NCBI GenBank assembly: GCA_947500575.1
Contig: CANMSI010000004.1
Coordinates: 470,778-534,777 of the forward strand
DNA length: 64,000 nt
Direction: 5' to 3'
From: an uncultured Flavobacteriaceae bacterium
Lineage (GTDB): Bacteria > Bacteroidota > Bacteroidia > Flavobacteriales > Flavobacteriaceae
The notes beneath the pieces are model-generated. The model searched no databases and was not told where the DNA came from. It saw nothing but the letters and a program-made list of their open reading frames with translations. The translations under genes and the position numbers were made by a program. Each line of letters opens with the position of its first letter. The stretch's first letter is position 1. Shown in pieces: positions 1-9,800 of the stretch.

Positions 1-2
1 CC

Positions 3-1286
3 GCCATTTTAACATCTGCCTTCTTAACCATTATATCGCTTTTAGCAGTTTCACTATATAGAAATAACCAAATAAAGTTAAAAACGAACGACTTATTACA
101 GACCAAGAATAGTGAATTAAAATCTGCTAGAGATGCTGCGGTACAGGCCATGGAAGCCAAAACAAATTTCTTATCTACTGTAAGTCATGAATTACGAACA
201 CCCCTATACGCAGTTACGGGACTCACGCATCTTTTGCTAGAAGAAAACCCCAGTGAAAATCAGAAAGAACATCTAAAATCTTTGAAATTTTCTGGTGATT
301 ACTTGTTAAACTTTATCAATGATATTCTTCAAATTAATAAAATTGATGCAGATAAATTAGAAGCCTTAAATATTGAATTTAATCTTAAAAAGGTCCTTGC
401 AGATGTAATTAGTTCTTTGCAGCAAAGTGCCAAAGAAAACAAAACAGAGATTAAATTAGACTATGATGATTCCATCCCTCAACATTTAATGAGCGATCCT
501 TTGAAATTATCGCAGGTATTTATGAATCTCGTCGGAAATGCCCTGAAGTTTACCAAAAATGGTGAGGTAACCGTTATTGCCAAACTGAAGGAAAAAGAAG
601 AGGAAGATGTGACCATCTATTTTGAAGTAAAGGATAATGGTATAGGAATCTCAGAAGATCTTCAACAAAGTATCTTTGAGAGTTTTGAACAAGGGTCTAT
701 CCAGATTAATAGAGAATATGGAGGAACAGGACTAGGGCTTACCATTGTAAAGAGTCTGCTTGGCTTGTTCGACAGCAAAATTCAACTAAAAAGTGAACTA
801 GGAAAAGGAAGTTCTTTCTTTTTCGAAATAGACCTAAAAAGTAAAGACAGCCTTGTGGACGATATTCCTTTTGAAATTACTAAAAAGGATTATGAGCTTA
901 AGGGATTGCATGTGTTAATTGTTGAAGACAATAAGATTAACCAGGTAATTACAAAGAAAATGCTTACCAAGAAAGAAGTTACTTGCGACATTGCCAGTAA
1001 TGGTACCACAGCTGTAGAGCTAGCAGAAGAAAACACCTATGATTGTATTTTAATGGACATTCATATGCCCGGTATTAGTGGAGAAGAAGCTACCATTAGG
1101 ATTCGAAAATTTGATAAAGAAACCCCTATAATAGCGCTTACCGCTATATCCTTAGACGACAGTTTAGAGAGTTTCTATGCTGCTGGTTGTAACGACGTAG
1201 TTACTAAACCATTTAAACCAGAAGTTTTCTATCAGAAAATTGGGGAACATGTATTTGAAGGGAAAACTAAGAATCCTGTTTCGTAA
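3..1286 (+). CDS. Hybrid sensor histidine kinase/response regulator (5' end outside window)
   Basis: The frame is open back to the first bases of the window, so the gene starts upstream. The visible part begins with a hydrophobic segment (about codons 1-20, probably the last transmembrane helix) and a short charged linker. Next come a HisKA domain with SHELRTPL (phospho-acceptor His near codon 62), an HATPase_c domain with the N box (NLVGNALKF), G1 (DNGIGI) and G2 (GGTGLGL), and a C-terminal receiver domain with VLIVEDN, the phospho-acceptor Asp in LMDIHMPG (codon about 352) and the KPF lysine. This is a membrane-bound phosphorelay kinase; its sensor domain and target are not visible. A tempting internal ATG at 150 lies just before the H box and is not the real start. 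Its last 20 bp overlap the convergent lpxK gene. Confidence 0.93.
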   Translation, partial: AILTSAFLTIISLLAVSLYRNNQIKLKTNDLLQTKNSELKSARDAAVQAMEAKTNFLSTVSHELRTPLYAVTGLTHLLLEENPSENQKEHLKSLKFSGDYLLNFINDILQINKIDADKLEALNIEFNLKKVLADVISSLQQSAKENKTEIKLDYDDSIPQHLMSDPLKLSQVFMNLVGNALKFTKNGEVTVIAKLKEKEEEDVTIYFEVKDNGIGISEDLQQSIFESFEQGSIQINREYGGTGLGLTIVKSLLGLFDSKIQLKSELGKGSSFFFEIDLKSKDSLVDDIPFEITKKDYELKGLHVLIVEDNKINQVITKKMLTKKEVTCDIASNGTTAVELAEENTYDCILMDIHMPGISGEEATIRIRKFDKETPIIALTAISLDDSLESFYAAGCNDVVTKPFKPEVFYQKIGEHVFEGKTKNPVS

Positions 1287-2271
1287 AGCCTGCTATAGCT
1301 TTTAAAAGCTGTTGTTCTCCATCTCCTAAAAATTCATGTCTAATCCCAATATAAGAGAGATTAGCGACTCTTCCTTTTAATCTTGTATAATCTTTTTCGG
1401 TGGTAAGTATCCATGACTTAGTATTGAACAGATCAATCTGTTTTTGCTTAAAAAAGAAATGATCTCTGTATGCGAGGTGTTCAGGAGACCATCCATTTTC
1501 CTCAAGATAATGAAGCAAAGGTTTGGGGTTTGCAATTCCAGTTACTAAAGTGGCATCTTTTTCTTTTAGTTCTTGAAAGCTAGTAGCAACCTCACCTTTC
1601 AATTGAGCATCATAAACCAATGTACTGAATAGGAGTAACTGCTCTTTTTTTGGATTCAAGGCTTCTCTTATCGCTTCTTTTTCTTCCTTGCTTAGATGCC
1701 TTGGACACTTTGTTACTACAATAATGTCTGCCCTTTTTGCCTGATTCTTATGATCCCTGAGCTTACCCGTAGGCAAGTAATTATCTCCTGCATACAATGA
1801 TCCATACGCGCTTAGAAGAATAGACGCTTTGGGAGTTACTTTTCGATGCTGAAAAGCATCGTCTAAAAGAATAAGACTAGGCTTTACTTTATGAAGCAGT
1901 GTGGCAATTCCATTTCTTCTATCAGCATCTACGGCCACCGTAATTTCAGGAAACTTTGTATGTATTTGAAAAGGTTCATCTCCCAGATCTGCTACAGAAG
2001 AATTTTCATCTGCCATGAGAAATCCTTGAGATTTTCTTCCGTAACCCCTGCTTAAAACTGCTATTTTGTGTTTCTCTCCTAAATGACGAATTAGAAATTC
2101 CACCATAGGAGTTTTACCTGTTCCTCCTACACTAAGATTGCCAATACATAGGATAGGAACCTCATAAGTCTTCCCTTTAAAAACACCCCTATCATATAGC
2201 CAATTTCGCAACCATACGATACCGCCATATAACCAAGAAATTGGGGTCCATATTTTTATATACCACTCCAC
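1267..2271 (-). CDS. lpxK: Tetraacyldisaccharide 4'-kinase LpxK
   Basis: 334 residues, the usual LpxK length. LpxK phosphorylates the 4' position of the lipid A disaccharide precursor at the cytoplasmic face of the inner membrane. The N-terminus is aromatic and hydrophobic (membrane anchoring) and is followed by a P-loop, GNLSVGGTGKTP (GGTGKTP at residues 49-55). Other family-like stretches are AVLSRGYGRK, the LLDDAFQHR segment and a C-terminal LTTEKDYTRL. It stands alone; its 3' end overlaps the end of the convergent histidine kinase by 20 bp and its 5' end is about 50 bp from the divergent Nif3-like gene, so the two 5' ends share a short promoter region. Confidence in function is high. Confidence 0.95.
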   Translation of the reverse strand: MEWYIKIWTPISWLYGGIVWLRNWLYDRGVFKGKTYEVPILCIGNLSVGGTGKTPMVEFLIRHLGEKHKIAVLSRGYGRKSQGFLMADENSSVADLGDEPFQIHTKFPEITVAVDADRRNGIATLLHKVKPSLILLDDAFQHRKVTPKASILLSAYGSLYAGDNYLPTGKLRDHKNQAKRADIIVVTKCPRHLSKEEKEAIREALNPKKEQLLLFSTLVYDAQLKGEVATSFQELKEKDATLVTGIANPKPLLHYLEENGWSPEHLAYRDHFFFKQKQIDLFNTKSWILTTEKDYTRLKGRVANLSYIGIRHEFLGDGEQQLLKAIAGFTKQDS

Positions 2272-2292
2272 CAGAACGAAAATATAATATTT

Positions 2293-2300
2293 TATCTTTG
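2293..2300 (+). promoter_or_regulatory. Bacteroidota -7 box (TATCTTTG)
   Basis: TATCTTTG matches the TAnnTTTG consensus of Bacteroidota primary sigma promoters and lies 22 bp before the ATG of the Nif3-like gene. No clear TTTG -33 element is seen at the expected distance. Confidence 0.5.
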
Positions 2301-2321
2301 ATAGCCTAATAAACTACCAAA

Positions 2322-3416
2322 ATGATCGTAAAGGAAGTAACTGATATCTTAGAAGAACTAGCCCCCTTAGACTATGCCGAGAGTTTTGACAATGTGGGTC
2401 TTTTAGTGGGTAACGCTCAAACGGAAGTAACAGGTATCCTAGTAACCCTAGATACTTTAGAAAATGTTGTAGACGAAGCAATTAGCAAAAAATGCAATCT
2501 CATTATCAGTTTTCATCCAATTATTTTTTCAGGATTAAAAAAACTGACAGGAGCCACCTATGTGGAACGGGTAGTTTTAAAGGCGGTCCAGCATCAGATT
2601 GCTATATACAGCATGCATACTGCTTTAGATAATTCTAGCAAGGGTGTAAATGCTAAGATCTGTGAGGTACTTGGCTTAGAACGGCCAAAAATCCTAATTC
2701 CTCAAAAAAGTACCATTAAAAAATTGACTACCTATATTCCCAGAGACAATGCCAATGCACTTAAAGAAGAACTTTTTAAAGCTGGTGCCGGAAACATAGG
2801 TAACTATTCTAATTGCAGCTTTACAGTTGAGGGAATAGGTAGCTATATGCCAGGAGCACAAACCAATCCAACCAAAGGACGTATTGGAAAAACACATTTT
2901 GAAGAAGAGACACAGATTCATATGACTTATCCAAAAGCAAATGAACGCTCTATCTTAAAGGCCCTTTTTAAGCATCATCCCTATGAAGAAGTTGCATATG
3001 AAATTAGCACCTTGGAAAACACCCATCAGAAAATTGGAATGGGAATGGTTGGAGAATTAGCCAATGCCATGGATGAAACACAATTTTTACAACTTTTGAA
3101 AGATAAGATGAAGCTAAGTGTAATACGCTATTCTCGTCTGCTAGGGAAAAAAATTAAGCGCGTCGCCGTTTTAGGTGGCAGCGGAGCCTTTGCCATTAGT
3201 GCTGCTAGGGCTGCCAACGCGGATATTTTTGTAAGTTCCGATATTAAATATCATGAATTTTACCAAGCAGAAGATGAGATGATCATTGCAGATATTGGAC
3301 ACTATGAAACAGAACAGTTTACAAAAGACCTTTTAGTTGAGTATCTTACAAAAAAAATTCCTAATTTTGCAATCTCTTTATCGGAGAGTATTACAAATCC
3401 CATCAAGTATTATTAA
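2322..3416 (+). CDS. Nif3-like dinuclear metal centre hexameric protein
   Basis: 364 residues, the long form of the Nif3/YbgI/YqfO family with a PII-like domain inserted between the two metal-binding halves. Likely metal ligands are visible: FHP (H65), MHTALDN (H99, D103) near the N-terminus and DIGHYETE (H327, E331) near the C-terminus. The family forms toroidal hexamers with two metals per subunit. Its substrate is not settled; the name GTP cyclohydrolase type 2 seen in databases is not well supported. The ATG lies 22 bp after a -7 box. It is followed after 2 bp by a coiled-coil gene, a pairing common in bacteria that suggests a shared, unknown role. Confidence 0.92.
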   Translation: MIVKEVTDILEELAPLDYAESFDNVGLLVGNAQTEVTGILVTLDTLENVVDEAISKKCNLIISFHPIIFSGLKKLTGATYVERVVLKAVQHQIAIYSMHTALDNSSKGVNAKICEVLGLERPKILIPQKSTIKKLTTYIPRDNANALKEELFKAGAGNIGNYSNCSFTVEGIGSYMPGAQTNPTKGRIGKTHFEEETQIHMTYPKANERSILKALFKHHPYEEVAYEISTLENTHQKIGMGMVGELANAMDETQFLQLLKDKMKLSVIRYSRLLGKKIKRVAVLGGSGAFAISAARAANADIFVSSDIKYHEFYQAEDEMIIADIGHYETEQFTKDLLVEYLTKKIPNFAISLSESITNPIKYY

Positions 3417-3418
3417 AT

Positions 3419-4198
3419 ATGGCAACAAAGACAGAAGCGACAGTAGAAGAAAAATTAAGAGCACTCTATGATTTGCAACTAATTGATTCTAGAGTTGATG
3501 AAATAAGAAATGTCCGTGGCGAACTTCCACTAGAAGTAGAAGACCTAGAAGATGAAGTACTTGGCCTTAAAACCAGACTGGACAAATTGAAGACAGATGT
3601 AGAGACCATCAATTATGAAATAGGTGCCAAAAAGAACTTAATAGAAGAGGCAAAGGTCTTAATTAAAAAATACGCTGAACAGCAAAAGAATGTTCGTAAC
3701 AGCAGAGAATTCAATTCTTTGACGAAAGAAGTTGAATTTCAAGAATTAGAAATTCAACTAGCAGAAAAAAATATCAAAGAGTTTAAGGCTCAAATAGATC
3801 AGAAAAAAGAAGTGATTTCTGAGACCAAAGAACGTTTAGGGGAGAGAGAATCTCATCTGAAGCACAAGAAAAGTGAATTGGATGCGATCTTAGCAGAAAC
3901 GGAAAAAGAAGAAAAAGCATTGATCAATAAGTCTGCTAAATTTGAAGGGCAGATAGAAGCTCGTCTTGTACAAGCATATAAGCGAATTAGAAACAATGTG
4001 AAAAATGGCTTGGCAGTTGTTCCAATCGAAAGAGGAGCATCTGGAGGTTCTTTCTTTACGATTCCTCCTCAGGTACAGGTAGAAATTGCGTCTCGTAAAA
4101 AAATCATTACCGATGAACATAGTGGCAGAATCCTTGTTGACCCAACGCTAGCAGAGGAAGAGCAAGAAAAAATGAAAGCCATGTTTGCAAAATTATAG
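3419..4198 (+). CDS. Coiled-coil protein of the C4 zinc-ribbon family, cysteine-free
   Basis: 259 residues. Residues about 8-190 are a long, charged, heptad-rich coiled coil. The C-terminus aligns by eye with the zf-RING_7/C4-type ribbon that ends this family (IPPQ, then KKII, then GRILVD). In the usual form the two ligand pairs read CGGC and CEHC; here they read SGGS and DEHS, and the whole protein has no cysteine. The fold may persist without zinc. It is translationally close to the Nif3-like gene (2 bp gap) and is followed by a strong hairpin terminator. Members are often annotated as putative nucleic-acid-binding proteins; that is an annotation habit, not proof, and seems less likely here without the zinc site. 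Confidence 0.9.
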   Translation: MATKTEATVEEKLRALYDLQLIDSRVDEIRNVRGELPLEVEDLEDEVLGLKTRLDKLKTDVETINYEIGAKKNLIEEAKVLIKKYAEQQKNVRNSREFNSLTKEVEFQELEIQLAEKNIKEFKAQIDQKKEVISETKERLGERESHLKHKKSELDAILAETEKEEKALINKSAKFEGQIEARLVQAYKRIRNNVKNGLAVVPIERGASGGSFFTIPPQVQVEIASRKKIITDEHSGRILVDPTLAEEEQEKMKAMFAKL

Positions 4199-4220
4199 GC
4201 AAACTTAAAACGATAAAAAA

Positions 4221-4246
4221 AGCCACTTATTTAAAGTGGCTTTTTA
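4221..4246. terminator. Bidirectional intrinsic terminator
   Basis: Inverted repeat AGCCACTT / AAGTGGCT with a 5-base loop, flanked by A-runs on the left and T-runs on the right. It lies between the ends of the convergent coiled-coil gene and kmo and can serve both. Confidence 0.85.
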
Positions 4247-4249
4247 TTT

Positions 4250-5590
4250 TTAAAGCATTGCTAAAATTGCTTGTTCTATTTCTTCACTTTCCCATTTAGT
4301 TTCAATATCCGGAATTTGCATTATTTTGCTCATAATTAGTTCTTGAGCATCACCTAGTGCCAAAGCTTCCTTATAAGGTTTATCTGAAAAAGTGACTCTA
4401 GAATAAGCAGGAATCCATTTCTCTGGATGCTTTTGAGCAAAGTTCTTTTCTATTTTCTTTTGAAGTAAAAATAATGGATCGGCTGTTTTACTGCTCATTT
4501 CCATAAAATTCCTATAGCTTAATTCAGCTATAGCATCTGCATTTGGTTTTCGTTCTTCTTGGTAGGCAGTAAAAATCTGCTCCCAATCATCGCCCCATTG
4601 TTGCATGCAGGTATGTAATTGATAGATATCTTCAAAACCAGCATTCATTCCTTGTCCGTAAAAAGGCACCACCGCATGTGCAGAATCACCCACCAAAGCT
4701 ACTTTATCCCAATAGGTCCATGGATAACACTTCATGGTAACCATTGCACTCGTAGGGTTTTTAAAAAAATCTTCTGTTAAATTTTCAATTTCGGGCATTA
4801 CATTAGGAAAATGAGTACTAAAAAAGACTTTTGCATCTGCTTTATTTTTGATAGTTTCAAAAGAAACCTCTCCTTCGAAAGGCAAAAACAACGTACAGGT
4901 AAAACTTCCGTCCAAATTAGGCATGGCAATGAGCATAAACTTTCCTCTAGGCCAAATATGAAAAGAGTTTTTATCTAGTTTATGAGTTCCATCTGCATTC
5001 GCAGAAATACTTAGTTCTTTATACCCTACATCAATGAAATCTTGAGAATAATCAAAACGGCTTCGACGTTGCATTTTATGTCTAATTCTTGAAAAAGCAC
5101 CATCACATCCAAAAATAATATCATACTGATAACTCTTCCACTCCCCTTTTTCACTTTCGCCAGTAAATAGTTTTGCCTCAGGCAAATTGATGTCCCAAAC
5201 CTTTTCTTGAAATCTGAATTGAACACCCTCTGCTTCAGCCAAATCAATCATTTTTCGGTTAAGAACTCCACGAGAAATAGACCAGATAGCTTCGCCTTCT
5301 TTACCGTATTTCTGAAAATAGATAGGCTCATTATTAACATGCATTGCACGCTTATCTAAGGGAATTGCTATTTTCTTAATTTCATCTTCAATACCTACTT
5401 CGCGTAAAGATTTCCAACCTCTATTGCTCATGGCTAAATTGATAGAACGACCAGAAAACTGGACGGTTCGCACATCGGGTCTGCGATCGAAAACAGTGAC
5501 CTGATGCCCCGCTTTTCGCAAATAAATAGCCAGTAAAGAACCTACAAGGCCAGAGCCTACAATGGCGATGTTTTTAGGGGTTTGTGTCAT
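4250..5590 (-). CDS. kmo: Kynurenine 3-monooxygenase
   Basis: 446 residues, a normal length for KMO. This flavoprotein hydroxylates L-kynurenine to 3-hydroxykynurenine using NADPH and O2. Visible are the FAD Rossmann motif GSGLVG (residues 12-17), a basic FDRRPD at the end of the second strand, the R-S-I-N-L-A substrate/FAD segment, and the second FAD motif GDSAHAVVPFYGQGMNAGFE (about 297-316). The C-terminal helical region typical of KMO follows. The protein ends 4 bp from a bidirectional terminator. Kynureninase, the next enzyme for 3-hydroxykynurenine, lies at 13.8-15.0 kb, but 3-hydroxyanthranilate dioxygenase is not in the window. Other FAD monooxygenases are possible but fit less well. 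Confidence 0.94.
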   Translation of the reverse strand: MTQTPKNIAIVGSGLVGSLLAIYLRKAGHQVTVFDRRPDVRTVQFSGRSINLAMSNRGWKSLREVGIEDEIKKIAIPLDKRAMHVNNEPIYFQKYGKEGEAIWSISRGVLNRKMIDLAEAEGVQFRFQEKVWDINLPEAKLFTGESEKGEWKSYQYDIIFGCDGAFSRIRHKMQRRSRFDYSQDFIDVGYKELSISANADGTHKLDKNSFHIWPRGKFMLIAMPNLDGSFTCTLFLPFEGEVSFETIKNKADAKVFFSTHFPNVMPEIENLTEDFFKNPTSAMVTMKCYPWTYWDKVALVGDSAHAVVPFYGQGMNAGFEDIYQLHTCMQQWGDDWEQIFTAYQEERKPNADAIAELSYRNFMEMSSKTADPLFLLQKKIEKNFAQKHPEKWIPAYSRVTFSDKPYKEALALGDAQELIMSKIMQIPDIETKWESEEIEQAILAML

Positions 5591-5803
5591 AAAGACCTAT
5601 TAGAAGAATACGGGTTAATCATAAAAATACTAAAATTATAAGAGTTGCTAAACATAGAGAGCTTTGAACTATAACAAATCATCCCTTTGCTTTTCTCTCC
5701 TCTTTTTATTTTTTAATTATTTTTTAACGTAAGTCCAACGTCCATAACACGACCAATAAGCGTACATATTATGAATTTTCCGCTTAGGCGTCTATATATA
5801 TCC

Positions 5804-5844
5804 AAAAGTCCTTCACAATTGTCTTGCGAAGGACTTTTCTTTTT
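5804..5844 (+). terminator. Hairpin terminator, plus-strand oriented, no obvious upstream gene
   Basis: An 11-bp perfect stem, AAAAGTCCTTC / GAAGGACTTTT with a 13-base loop, is followed on the plus strand by CTTTTTT. On the minus strand only TTTT follows. It lies downstream of the minus-strand clpP gene, which it may terminate weakly, but its better orientation is plus, where no gene precedes it. See the matching finding. Confidence 0.65.
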
Positions 5845-5865
5845 TCAGTAATTGTCTTAAACGAT

Positions 5866-6414
5866 TTACTCAATTATTCCATCTACGATACCGTAAGCAA
5901 CAGACTCTTCTGCACTCATCCAATAATCACGATCAAAATCTTTCATTACTTTCTCAAAATCCTGACCACAATTATCTGCTAAGATATGAGCACTTAATTC
6001 TCTAGTTTTAATAATCTCTCTGGCTTGAATTTCAATATTAGAAGCTTGCCCTCTAGCACCGCCACTTGGCTGGTGAATCATCACTTGTGCATGCGGCTGT
6101 ATAAAACGTCTGCCTTTTTTTCCGACAGATAATAAAACAGAACCCATGGAAGCAGCTAAGCCTGAACAAATTGTAGAAACTGGGCTTTTTAACGATTTAA
6201 TAGTATCATACATGGCGAAACCCGAAGTAACATATCCTCCTGGGCTATTTATGTACAATTGTATTTCTTTATTGCTCATCATATCTAAATAAAGAAGGCG
6301 ATCTATTACATGTTTCGCAGAATCGTCATCAACCATTCCCCAAAGAAACACTTTGCGTTCTTCTAATAGTTTTTCATCTATGGCGGCCTGTATTTTCCCT
6401 TTTTTTGAACTCAT
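5866..6414 (-). CDS. ClpP-family serine peptidase (Clp proteolytic subunit paralogue)
   Basis: 182 residues. Catalytic residues of ClpP are recognisable: Ser89 in GLAASMGS, His114 in VMIHQPS and Asp163 in DRDYWMS; NSPGG at 56-60 forms the oxyanion region. There is no N-terminal propeptide of the kind seen in long ClpP proteins, and the start (MSSKKGKIQ) is basic. It degrades proteins unfolded by a Clp ATPase, but neither clpX nor trigger factor is next to it, so it is probably a second ClpP, not the tig-clpP-clpX copy; that cannot be settled here. A TAATTTTG -7-like box lies at 6445-6438 on the minus strand. Confidence is high for the family and moderate for the paralogue status. Confidence 0.92.
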   Translation of the reverse strand: MSSKKGKIQAAIDEKLLEERKVFLWGMVDDDSAKHVIDRLLYLDMMSNKEIQLYINSPGGYVTSGFAMYDTIKSLKSPVSTICSGLAASMGSVLLSVGKKGRRFIQPHAQVMIHQPSGGARGQASNIEIQAREIIKTRELSAHILADNCGQDFEKVMKDFDRDYWMSAEESVAYGIVDGIIE

Positions 6415-6847
6415 TTGCTATTTTCTTGTATTCAAATCAAAATTAATCAATTATTTGGGAATTAACAGGGTTAATATGCAGTAGATATGTCAAACAAAAA
6501 AATACGTCAAAAAAATACCGTTCAACCCAAAAATGAGAATCTTATCTGCAATTCAGAATAGCGTTTAGAATACTACTAAGGTGGGTTAAATGATGTATAC
6601 CTATGGAATTAAACACTTCAACGACGCCCCAGTTTCAGAACGAATTTAAAGTAGCATTCAACGGGTAAGTTCCTAAACATCCTTATTGTTCACGTCCTTT
6701 GTAGTGAATTTAAGATTCCCAAATCTAAACTTCAAACCGTCACTTAACCATTGCAAAGCGAGTGATCCATTTAACAGCGGACCTAGCGAGCAAGAACAAA
6801 TGGTTCTATTTCTGTTTTAATTTGGTCTGGGAAACAAAAGAAAGCAA
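6415..6847. other. 433-bp intergenic region
   Basis: It separates the divergent clpP paralogue and the large FG-GAP gene. The clpP side holds a -7-like box (TAATTTTG, 6445-6438, minus). I find no ORF with a plausible start, no tRNA fold and no strong terminator. The remaining 300 bases before the FG-GAP gene are presumably its promoter and a long leader, but no element can be named with confidence. Confidence 0.6.
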
Positions 6848-9800
6848 ATGAAGCACTTTTACCCACAAAAAACCAAGAAGCAAAATCAGCTGTGTTTATC
6901 ACTTCTAATGATCCTATTGCACTTAGGTTTTATAAGCCATGCACAAACCACCTTCACTGAAAGTGCAACAACTTACGGGCTTAATATTGACGGAAACAAG
7001 GATGGCGGACATGCATGGGCAGATTATGATCTTGATGGGGACCTAGACTTGCTTATTAATAGAGATCGAGGTCTAAATTCAGTACTTCTTAGAAATCAGT
7101 TGATAGAAACGGGAACTGCCTCTTTCTTGGATGTTACGGTTGCCCTTACGGATGGGATGACTACAGAAATGGAGCGTTCAGCTATTTTTGCCGATTTTAA
7201 TAATGATGGTTATCCAGATTTTGCAAGAAATACGGGTTCTGGAGGCTTAAATACTGGAATTGAAATACGACTACAACACCCAGCCACACAAATCTTCGGA
7301 GATGGTTTAGGTGGAACAGCTCCCTATATTTACGATAATTCAAATATCGCAGATGGTTTAAATACCGAAGGGATGGTTTCTTTCGATTTCGACCAAGATG
7401 GGGATTTAGACATTGCATTTGACAACCATAACTTTGGTATAGACCTTTTAATAAATAATGGTAATGGGATTTTCACCCATGGAACTCCTAAAGGACCTGG
7501 ATACGATCAAAACGATGCTACTACTTGGCCTTTTGGATTAGCACAAGACGCCATTGATGGAGATTATAGCGCAGCTGCCGACTACGACAATGATGGTCTT
7601 GTAGATATCATTTCAAGAAAAAGAGGAGAAGTAGATTTTTTCAGAAACATTGGAGGAAGTTTCTCTACAACCAGTATAGATATTGATGATGCAGACAACA
7701 ATAATAAGGGAGGAGTTGTATTTTATGATTTTGATAATGACGGCGATTTTGATCTCTTTTGGACAGAAAATGGTACCAATCAAATACATGAAAATAGAGA
7801 TGGCACCTATATAGCATTAGGAAATGCTACCGGAATTCCCACCCAAATAATGGGAGATGAAATAGAGGGTATTGCCTGTGGAGATGTAGATAACGATGGT
7901 GATATAGATATCTTTTTAGCTGGTAGAGACGGTTTCTTATATATTAATCAAATCAATTCAGCCGCAGGTGCCAACACAGGGAGTGCCATGCAATTTGTCC
8001 AAGACACCAGCAATAACTTTTTAAACGGTCCAGGAAACGGCGAAGGATGTACTTTTATAGATATTGATAGAGATGGAGATTTAGATTTATACGCAAACAT
8101 ATCCAATGGAGAAAACCAATTGTATATCAATAATCTTTCCAATGCTAATTCCGATAAATACCTATACGTTGATATTATTGAAAACCGTGACTTATATAAC
8201 CTTACAGGCACGCAACAGCGCTATGCTGTTGGTGCTACTGCTGTTTTATTAGCTTGTGATGGCACAGTTATTTCTGGTTTGAGGGAGGTAAATGGCGGAA
8301 ACGGACATGGTACCCAAGATCCTCAACGAATTCATTTTGGTATCCCTTTAGAAGCTAATCAGGAAATCATTATTGAAGTATATTTTCCAACTGGACCCGA
8401 TGGAAGACATGTGGTTCGTTTGCCTTATACCCCCAATGCACTTGGAACAGGCTGGGAACGTGTAGCAATTATTACACCCGATCTTGTAGGCCCAAACAAT
8501 GCACCTGAAGCAGTGGATGACGCATATGAATACAATGATACTACGATTACCTTGACACCACTTGTAAACGATAGCGACTTGGATGGAGATCCTATACATA
8601 TTACGAACATTACCCAACCTGATCATGGTACGGCTATTTTAAATACGGATGGTACTATTGCATATACTCCAGAAATAGGATACTGTGGCACGGCTACACT
8701 CACCTATACCATTGAAGATACTCCAAGTTGTATGGTTTTTGCTAAGACGCATATAGCTACCATACGCTTAACAGCAAACACAACACCATTAGCAGAAGGT
8801 GATACCTATACTATAATGGAAAACAGCTCCAATAACGTGATAAGCGTATTGGACAATGATGATTTTAGATGTAACGGCGCTCAAGCAAACATTGCACTTG
8901 CAATTCTTACTAACCCTTCAGATGGTATTGTTGCATTCAATGACAACGCAAGCCCCACGAATCCTTTAGATGATTATTTGGAATATACCCCGAATACCAA
9001 TTTCATTGGTACGGATAGCTTCACATATGAAATAACAGATGCTAATGGGCACACAGCTAGTGCGGAAGTACAGATTACGGTGGGGGTAGATCCTATTACT
9101 TCGAATACCTATGATGAAGAAATTACCATCATTTGCGGTGAGGATGTACCTCCTATACCAGATTTGGTATTTATGGGCGGATGTGGTTCTTATACCGTTG
9201 TTTTTGAAGAAGAGACTGTTGCATCTGGCAGCAGTACGGACTACATGATTGTAAGAACTTGGACCGTAACCGATATATGTAGCAATATGGAGGTATTTCA
9301 ACAAATCATTTTTGTTATGCAGCCCGAAAAAGGCAATATAACAATTGAATTGTGCGTTGAAGAAGCTGCCATTGATTTGCGAGATTATTTGCCCACTGGT
9401 TTTGACACAAGTGGCACATTTGAAGTAGTTAGTGGAAATGTAGTTTTAAATGATGGTACGTTTGATCCTTTAAACCTTGCATTAGACACTTATATCATCT
9501 CATATAATGCAGAAAGCAATAGCTGTATATACGAAGCTGAATTTACTATTATTGTTAACGATTCCTGTGTTATGGAACCCTGTGACGAGAATGATATTAG
9601 CGTTTCAAAAGCAGTTACTCCAAATGGAGATGGCGTAAATGATGTGTTGGAAATTTTAGGCGGAGAAGCATGTGGTTATGTATACGACATTAAAGTATTT
9701 AACCGATGGGGAAATATTGTATTCGAATCTAAAGACTATCAAAATAATTGGGGTGCATTTGCTCCCAATAATGCGGCAGGTAGTTCGGGAACCTTACCCA

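Noticed and set aside
6500-6840. Possible tRNA or small gene in the 433-bp gap before the FG-GAP gene
   Set aside because: No cloverleaf, no CCA end and no ORF with plausible composition could be recognised.
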